A DNA stretch of 64,000 nucleotides from Oncomelania hupensis (lineage: Eukaryota > Mollusca > Gastropoda > Littorinimorpha > Pomatiopsidae). The first letter of the stretch is position 1, and each line of letters opens with the position of its first letter. Shown here piece by piece: positions 11,584 to 20,500 of this stretch. Made by a program: the position numbers and the translations under genes. The notes beneath the pieces were generated by a model. The model was not told the origin of the DNA. It saw only the letters and a list, made by a program, of their open reading frames with translations, and ran no database searches. The DNA is taken from positions 371,973 through 435,972 of the forward strand of contig JBAHVR010000295.1 of NCBI GenBank assembly GCA_036898135.1, in the 5' to 3' direction.

Positions 11584-14500
11584 TATATAAAATTTTGACT
11601 TTGTTTTATCAACCATACATTCACGTTTAAGTAGCCCTGGTAACAAAATATATATTACTATAAAATCTAAGAAATGAATTCTCTGATTTGAGCATATTGA
11701 AAAAATACTAAATCGTAAAAAGGAGAGAGAGAAAAAAAAGAATGTATATATAATAATTATATATTATATATAATTATCTATATAATTATCACATTGTTCG
11801 CCTATCATACATTTATACTGCACCTCACTGTTTGCCGCCATTCTATGTAAAACAATGCTGTCTAAGGTCAGAATGAGGTCACCTGCGACCCACTTTTGTG
11901 GAATGCATGCAGTGCGATGTGTGGTAAACGAACAGCGTCAAAAGGGGTCGAACAAGGAAAATAACGATTTTCAAAAATTATTTTTATATATTTCCCCTAC
12001 GTCCCTGTCGGCCGATTTTGAACCATAAGCTAACCCAATTATTCTCTACCCGATGCAGTAAGTTTTGCTTCTATAACAATTAGTTTTGGGTAGCCGATTT
12101 CCCCCTCTAGAGTATTAGGCCAGTAAAGGGCCACAGAAGATTTCCGTGTCAACTTGCACATACATCGATGCCCAGTACAATCTACAAAAATCTGCAATCT
12201 TTGGTACAGTGACCTCAGGATAGCAACCGTATCAAATATTCAACAAGCCATTCAAAGGGTGAAAAGCACAACAAATATAAAATAAAAAACCCAAAAACAA
12301 TGCGAGCACACCGACTCACACAGAGGTGCCAACCCCCTCTGTGGTTTTTCAGTAGTAATTACACAAATGTTCAGTAGTTTTCAAAATGTTTCAGTAGTAT
12401 ACATCACTCAAGGTGCACAGCGAGAAGACGATGGAATTTAATACCCATGTTATACAAACAAATATCAAGAAGAGTTTACATTTAACCAAATAAAAATTAA
12501 ACAATGGACGATTTGACGAAAGAAATAACACCTTTGTTGTGGCCTACCATTACGTTGGCATTATCAGAAACTAGTGACAAGCAATTCTCCAATGCAATGT
12601 CATGATATTTAAGCTCATTGTCCAGGAGAGAAAAAATTGCCTCCCCATTTGCAGACTGGCTACATACAACTTGCAAGAAGGCAATGAAAGCAACTCATTC
12701 AGGATTCCATCATTGTTCAGTGAATGTACTACAATAGGAAAGTACTTTACCCCACCCTCTTGGCTTCCATCTGTTCTAAGAATGAAAGGCCTTTCCTTCA
12801 TTCGCTGAATCAACTGTTCCTTCAAGTCATGATGATGGCAGTGGCTTTTGTTCTGCCACATGCAAACTCCTTTGCAATATTGTTTCCACGGAACATCATC
12901 TTAAATAGTTGAGAGCCATGGTCAGCAGCACTTATCGGTATGTTATGTTCGACGAGGAACATACAGAACAGTGTCTCTGCTCGAATGACATTGTCACTGA
13001 CACTGTCGTCATCTTTCTTTGCACTAAAATAACTCATCAACTGTGTTGCTCCTTTTAGGGCTGATCCTGCAGGAATATGTTTCAGCGACTTTGTATGCCG
13101 GAAAACATCGTCATACCCACCATGGGCGACCGAAAAATCTGACTTACATATTGTACATCTTGCGTAAGAATTTAAAACACTAGAAGGCTTAATATAAGAA
13201 AATTCATCGGTATAGGTCGATTTAAAACGCTGACAACTTGACTTGGCCCCAGTGCCCGTGTGCATGAAGAATCTTAAAGGGCAACTTAAGCTTAAGTTCG
13301 CTTACTCAATCTTAAGTTTGAACTCTCCGTGTGCTTGAGTAAGCGAACTTAAGCTTAAGTTGCCCTTTAAGATTCTTCATGCGCACGGGCACAGGTGCAG
13401 ATGCTGATGGATCACTACTGCTTAGCCGTTTTCATGGCCGTCCTGCACCCCTAGCACTCATGATTCTTGTACAGTAAGTAAAATACAGTGGCAGAGAAAT
13501 CCCACACAACGTAAACTTTCATCAGACTTTTTTTAAGCAGCGTAAGTAAACAATATAAATTTTCTGATTGGCTGATAAGTCATGTGACATGGCTTGTGCA
13601 TCCGCGATCGGTTCCGCACTGTCAGTGCCTCGACCGTTGCGCATTTCGCTAGGTGTGAAGGATAAATTAAAAAAAAAATTCAACTGCCCAATTTTTTCCC
13701 ATAATTATTTTGGCAAATTCGTAATTCAGTAGTTTTGTTTTTTTTCCCCGTAAATTACTACAGGAAAACCATAGGGGTTGGCACCTCTGCTCACACTGCT
13801 ATACAAGTGAGTCAAAATACATGCACAGGAATGGAAGAAGTTATGCATAGTGTTAGTGCAACAATAAGACAAAGCAGACAGAACAAAAAGCAGCAATGCA
13901 TCTGGTGATGAGCACGAGTAGCATGGTGTGGATGGGATGGAACAGGACGTACAAGACTATACACTTGCTCAACCAGGCATCACGGTGGACGGTTCTACAA
14001 AATTAAATGAAATATCCCCAATAAATAATAAGTCATTGGCATGGTATCGGTGACCAAAAGTGCGCCGAGTGTGCATCTGTAGGAGCAATCAGTTTGTGTC
14101 TCCAGTGGGTTCACTGACACTAATAGCAGACTCGGGTGGGAAAAAAGCCTGGCCTTCACACAGTATCATTTAGGCTTGTCTTGGGCGTAAAGAAGGAAAA
14201 GCAAAACCTGGTCTTTACCCTGTTTCTGAGGAAGTCCAAAAAGGACCCCTGAAACCCAGCAGTGTCCGAGGGATTTCTATGATCGGAGGTCTCAAGTTCC
14301 GAGAGCCTCAAACTAGCGGTACTAGCTTTATCACTTTCCTCGTCTGACTCTGAATCTTTTTCTTCATCTTCACGATCTGCATCTTCATCCGCCTGACATC
14401 AAACAAACCAAAACACACACACACAGCATGATAATGCAAACTGGCAACCAAAATATAAACATAAGAAAAGCATCAAAATAAAGACATCAAATGAGCACAA

Positions 14501-17500
14501 CGAAACAACAAAAGCTTGAAACCAAAATTACAATAATCAAAGAGATAAAACTACAGTGGTGTCATCTATGGTCACTGAATGGGGAGGGAAGAGTGCATTG
14601 TACTGTTATTTTTAATCACATAAACGCACTTTAAGCAGCGCATGCTAACTACCGCCCAAGCTGATGCTAGCTTACAGCCATCCATTGTTGGATTTAAAAT
14701 TAATTAAGTTCTATTTTAAACCTTGACCTATTTGAACTTGCTCTCATAAACATCCTTGACCTCTATTGGGTTCAGATTGTGCTGTGAGTATTACTATGAG
14801 TGGTTACCTAACAGTGCAAGACTATATTACACTGGATTCAGAAAACATGCATAAGTGCAGTTTGGTCTGTGCTGGGCTGTACATGGCACAATCCAAGGTC
14901 AAGGCTATGATCCACAACACAGTGTAACAGAGACTGACTGAGCTTAACGCTTGCCACTGCAGTCTACTTATGAGAGGTAAGCATTAGGCTTGGCCATCTC
15001 AGTTACAGTGTATGAGTTATGCACTTCTCGCAGTTTTCTACTACGACTGATAAAATGCAAATTTACAATTTATAACACATGATTAATCAGATCTACTATT
15101 GAGTTACGCTGAGAAAAGATGAACAGCATGATGAGAATAGTGACCTTTTAGAAGCGAGTGATTTTCATTGTGAAAGTGATTCTGCCACTACTTAATCATT
15201 TAATGTCCGTGACATCACTGGTTTATGCTCTCATTAATATGCAAAGGTGAAAGTTTACAAAATCTTTCTCGGTGGTTTCATGGAAAAGGACTTTCCCACG
15301 AAGTTGACGTGGTGGGTATATTTTATTTATTACATCGCTTGTATGACATCCAAAATGATGTGATTTTGTGAAAGGAACCTTATTCAACCATTTTGGATGT
15401 GAAAATGGGGATCTGCATTTTTTCTGAGACTTAGAAAATGTAGCTTAAAGCCAGGAACTGGAAGTAGGTTCGCCATTTTGTGGCATATGAAGCAACCTCG
15501 CGGCAACTACAAAAAGAGATAGTCCGGAATCACTTTTCACAACGATACCACTTGCTTCCAAAAGATCCTTAATGACTAAAAAACAGATAGATCAACGTGA
15601 ATGTGTTTTTGTGAAAATAGTAATACACTGCCACCCAATACAATTTTTAAAAAAAAACTAAAAGCCAGCTACAGTACATGTACAGTGGAGTCCACCTATA
15701 ACGAACCTGGGAATAACGAACACCCGCGATTAGCGTACTACCATCCATTTCCCGACACACTCCCTTCTTTGTCTTACTATTTAATCTCTTCCTATAACGA
15801 ACAAATCCAGCTAGGCAAATAACGAATCTCCGCTTGTAACGAACCCTTTGCCAGAAGCATGCCAGTTCGTACATAGGTCAACCAGGCCTTGAAGTCATAA
15901 CTGTCATTGGCTGCTATAAATAGCCTTGAATGAAGTAATTGTTGATAAACTTCGTAGGCCTAGATCGATCTACGTACTGTATGTTGTGATGTGTACTCAT
16001 CACCGGTGTGTACTTCCGTTTACAGTACAAATCTCTACAGCGAATCCCGCTTGTAACGAACCCGAAATTCCCCCCCTTGAGATTCGTTATACCCGGACTC
16101 CACTGTATGTATAGTTAAATTACAAACAAACACACAAACAAAATCAAATACTTTAATTATTCTGACACCAGCATTTACATAAATAAATGTGCTAAATTTA
16201 CAGGCAGGAGACATCAAGTTGCAACAAAATCGAAAACTGATAAAACAGAGAAACTGATAGCAGTAAAAGGTGACTCACAAGGTCCCTGTGCCTATTCATG
16301 TGGTTGGATTGCAGGCGCCGCAAGAGGGGAACTCCAAAGCGCGACTGGCGTTTCAGGGTCCAGTAACTCAACAAGCGCTTCAAGAACTGGTCTTTCTTGC
16401 TCATGTTCACCAGCGACGAGATCCTGGTCAGCCTGAAAGATATTGACAATGACAGCCACATTGCAAAACCACTTGCCAGGAATTATTTCATTTGTGTAAT
16501 TGTTATCCCCCTTTTCATTTGTTGATGTTTATTGTGTTTGAAAGTGTGTAAATAAATGAGTGCTCAGAGGAAACTAAGTTTGACTGTGCATGATATTTTA
16601 TATAATTATCATTATTTCTGTTATTATTCTTATAATATTAGTAGTAATGCACTAATCATTCACTGATTCAGTCAAGAATTACTAGCAATGCTTTCAGTAG
16701 GTAGTCAAAAGCCATTTTTAAAAAATGATTTCCTCATCACAAAACTGACATAGATTTAAAGACCTTTTCATTCTGAACACAGTGGTATATTTTTTTTCCC
16801 CATCTCAAATAGGTAAAAAGTTATTAATGTTTGAAAATGCCGAATGTTGGTGTTTTTTTGGCAACGTTTTGGAATTGAAGAAATTGACAACTTTGGAGTC
16901 TCAAAGTGAAGCCAATATTGATACCAGAAAGCTGATTTTTGACAGGTAACCCCTTCATATGTTATACTCCAAGCCCAATTTTCTTCAGGCCTATCCCATG
17001 TAATGTTCAGCCGTTTTGGTGCTTCAAAGTTGGGAAATCATCAAATTCGCAGTGCGTGCCGGCAAAGTATAGGCCTACTGGTGTGCGTAGAGATGGGATT
17101 GGGAAAAGTTGAAATTGACTGAAAAGTTTGTGGGGGTCCGGAAAATCTGTTTCGGAGTGACGCATTGAGAGGCCCGAAGGGCCGAAGCACCTTGCGGTCT
17201 AGGGGGTCTGGGGGAGCGCCGTAAGCTCCCCCAGCGGGGTCCGGGGCGGAGCCCCGGCCGCCAACACATTTCCTGCATTCTGAGACACAAATCTGGCCTC
17301 TCCTAGTGCCTTTAAAGTGTTATTATGTTGAACAAAAACTTCTAATTTTACAGATTACACATTGATTATTCTGTTACTTTGGGCACATAGGCCTACTGGA
17401 AAAGCTGGAAATGCAGCAAGTTACTGAAGTTTAGATTTCTTCAAGAAAGACCTGATGTCTGCATTGTTCTTTCTCTTGCTGCCAACTTTGAGTCTTTCAC

Positions 17501-20500
17501 GGAAAAGTCCCATCTCTGTGGGACGAGCATTACACTTTTCGCTTTGAGGAATTTTGCGAAACATCGTTCTGTTGAACCGAGGGAACAATGGCGTCTCCGT
17601 CATAAAACATGAAGAATTTCAAGTAAGCTGCTTAGTAACGAAACCAAATGAGAATAAGGTAACAGTAGCGAAAGACCGAACAAAATATTCCCGAATGGTT
17701 TGATATTCACGCAGTTCAGTTCAGTTTGAACAAACCAAATGAAGACTGATTTCTAGGATAAACCTTTTAGGAATCAAAACCGAAAGCACGGCAAAACAAA
17801 CCTAACATATACCTAATATACCCCATTTTTTTCTCACCGGATTTGCACGAATCTCAAGAATGACCCCTGAGGCCCCTAAATCGACGGAAGTCCGTCAATT
17901 GACGGAAAAATCCCATCTCTGTACTACGCTCAGCACTAGTGTCGCTGAATAGGTCTACGAGTTGGCCCATGGCCGGAAGAAAACCCGAACACCGTTTGGG
18001 TACACTTTTCTACGGCAAAGCGCTCCGCGATACAGTAATGCACAAATTAATAAATACCCTAGTTTTATAAAGGAAAGTCTGCTCTTTATTTCTTGCTAAG
18101 TTTTAAACTTCTAGTTAAAATCAAACTTACATCAAAACCGCTTTATCCACTTTGTTCGGCTCGTAACAAAACGTTTACACACGAGAGCCCACCATACTGA
18201 TATGTAAATGAAGCTAAGTATCCGAACTTCTCATTGGTTCTTATTTTTAGGCCATCCAATGAAGTATCGCAAAGCGCTTGACGTTTGAAACGAGTCACCT
18301 CTTAGCAAACGACGGTGACATTTTTTTCGCAGCGGCATTCAGCGTTCGGATAGGGGCGTATTCAAAAGCTGTTTTCTCGGAATCTTTCGCATAAACATGC
18401 ATTAAAAACAACACAGATGTAAAGATAAAGCTTTCAATTTTTATTTGAATACAGCCACTGTTCGTTTTGATGCAGTTTTACATTAATAATAAGTGTTGAA
18501 AGTGAAGTGAAAACTGAGTCAAAAGTGCCGAGCGGACAAGAGCCAATGAAGGGCTTGGAGTACCTACTTTCAGCTGTCCATACAGAAATGAATAAGTATT
18601 ACAGAGGGAGAATAGATCTTTATTTTCAGCCCAAAATTGACAGATTTTGTAGCCTTCATTACCCCGAAAATTGTTATTTAGGCATCACTCTAGCATTCCA
18701 TCAAAAGCAGTTAAAGGTAGCCGGTATGTTGCCCCCACACACAGCTAAGCAGACAACATCACAAAGAGAACTACATGGCAAAGTATGGACTATTATGGCC
18801 TGTCTTAATTGGAAGAATTGGGGAGGTTTAAAAACTGTTTTTCAAGATTCTCCGATCCCAATCCTAGGTTCATTAATCTTTTTATATACATGTCTGTCCA
18901 AAAGGTTCAGGTACCAAGGTTCCAGATCTGAGAACCTCGAAAAACAGCTTTTGAACCTCCCCGAGCGTTCCAATTAAGACAGGTCCTTAAGAAAAAAATT
19001 CTAAACAACAAAAAAAAGACAAAGGTGTACAGCAGGAAACTAACCTTTGTTGTGGAATGGTGGGAATGGACACCACAGGCACGGCGTTTCGCTTCTCCGC
19101 TAGGATTTTTCTGGCTTTGCGCATCTTGATACGAGACTTGGCCTTGGCTTCCTTGTTGTTGCTGATATTGGGGTTGTCGTCATCGTCAGCCAGCATGGGG
19201 GTCCACTCACTGTTGGGGGACATGTGCACGTCACAGAAAGCCGTCTTCCTGACCCCACTCAGCACACCGCTAGAACTTGGGTCCCGGACTGCCTCAATCT
19301 TCATGAACAGGCCCGCCTGCTGCGCACAGGTGACATGGAATGCGGTGTAGCAGTTGGTCTTGTGGCACTGGATGCAAGCCCCTGACCCTCGCTGCTTGCA
19401 GATGTAACAAGTCAGGCGTTTCCTAGCGGGGGGGATGCGCTCCAAGCTGTCGATGGGCTCCAGGAAAACGGTGTTGGCAAAACCCACTTCTGGCACCCAC
19501 AGCGCGCACACTACATGAGCCCAGCGCCCGTCGTCTGTCTGCTTGAACGCTCCGCCCTTGTTGGGGCACAACACACAGTCGACGGCACGGGAAGGAGACT
19601 GCAGGCAGCGGCGACACAGCCACTGACCCTCGGGGATGTAAGGTACGCCGTAACACTCCTGGTGCACTGCTAGGTTGCACATGTCACAGAACAGGATGAC
19701 ATTGCTGTTCTGGCACTCCCCGTCCATGCAGATGGAGCACACAGCATCCTCATCAATAGATGGCCCCTGGTCCCTGCCCGCCGTCTGGCTCTGGAAAAAC
19801 GCCTCTTTCTCAAAGCGGTCCATTAGCGTCTCAAATGTCTCTTGCGAGATGGTTGCTGTCCCCTCACTACCACGCTTCTCATTGACAATCTCCAGCCATG
19901 CGTGGTCCTGTAAAGAAATACCAGCCACACTTAAGACTCCAAGCACCATCACACACTGCATGGGTGATGGATATTATCACCCCAAAAATAAACAAATAAA
20001 TAAAATTAAACTGTCATCAAGAAATATAATTTTCACTGGTTTTTCAGGTGCATGCTATACTACCTAGAAACTTTACAGCAAATAAAATTATAAAATAATT
20101 AAATAATATACTACATTTAAAGAAAAGCAACTTCAAATTCCACATTTTATTTCTAGAATTTATGCAAATTGTTCCTGTAAATAAACCATATGGGGGCCTG
20201 TCAGCTGCCCATCCGACCACTGCTTAACTTTACATAATCAAACAATGTTAGTTACTAATACTACTGACAATAAATTATAATAACAATACATAGATAATCG
20301 TACCGTTTATAAAATGAGATTCAAGATAATTTATTGCCAAGTGAATAATAGTTTTAATACACAAGGAATGCAACAAGTGAACAAGCTAGCTGACAGCAAA
20401 TCACAATGAATAAAAGGATAAAAAGATAAAGTCATAAAACAGAGGAACTGTACAAAAGGGCAAATATATTGTAGCTAAGCTAGTCAACACACACACACAA

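Larger units (their letters stand above)
8389..12120 (-). mobile_element. TIR-flanked transposon-like unit carrying the nuclease/CXC pseudogene
   Basis: The left end (8389-8460) and the reverse complement of the right end (12053-12120) share, in the same order and spacing, GCCT, CTAGA, AATTGTTATAGAA (13/13) and ACTGCAT. I infer diverged terminal inverted repeats enclosing the pseudogene at 8845-11029, a later LINE insertion and AT-rich filler. No target duplication is clear. The termini have AGGTCA-rich blocks nearby (8534-8558, 11866-11882). The superfamily is not recognised. Confidence 0.5.
12322..13788 (-). mobile_element. hAT-type DNA transposon, internally deleted
   Basis: Inverted ends AGAGGTGCCAACCCC at both termini, continuing GTGGTTTTTCAGTAGTAAT on the left and ATGGTTTTCCTGTAGTAAT on the reversed right. 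The 8-bp flanks ACTCACAC (12314-12321) and GCTCACAC (13789-13796) differ at one base. The 8-bp duplication and the BED-finger transposase remnant inside both fit hAT. At 1467 bp it is too short to hold a full transposase. Confidence 0.88.

Noticed and set aside
18507..18977. 156-codon plus-strand reading frame as a gene
   Set aside because: Starts at GTG, lies in a BRPF intron, and its last 180 bp is a foldback repeat; no family resemblance.
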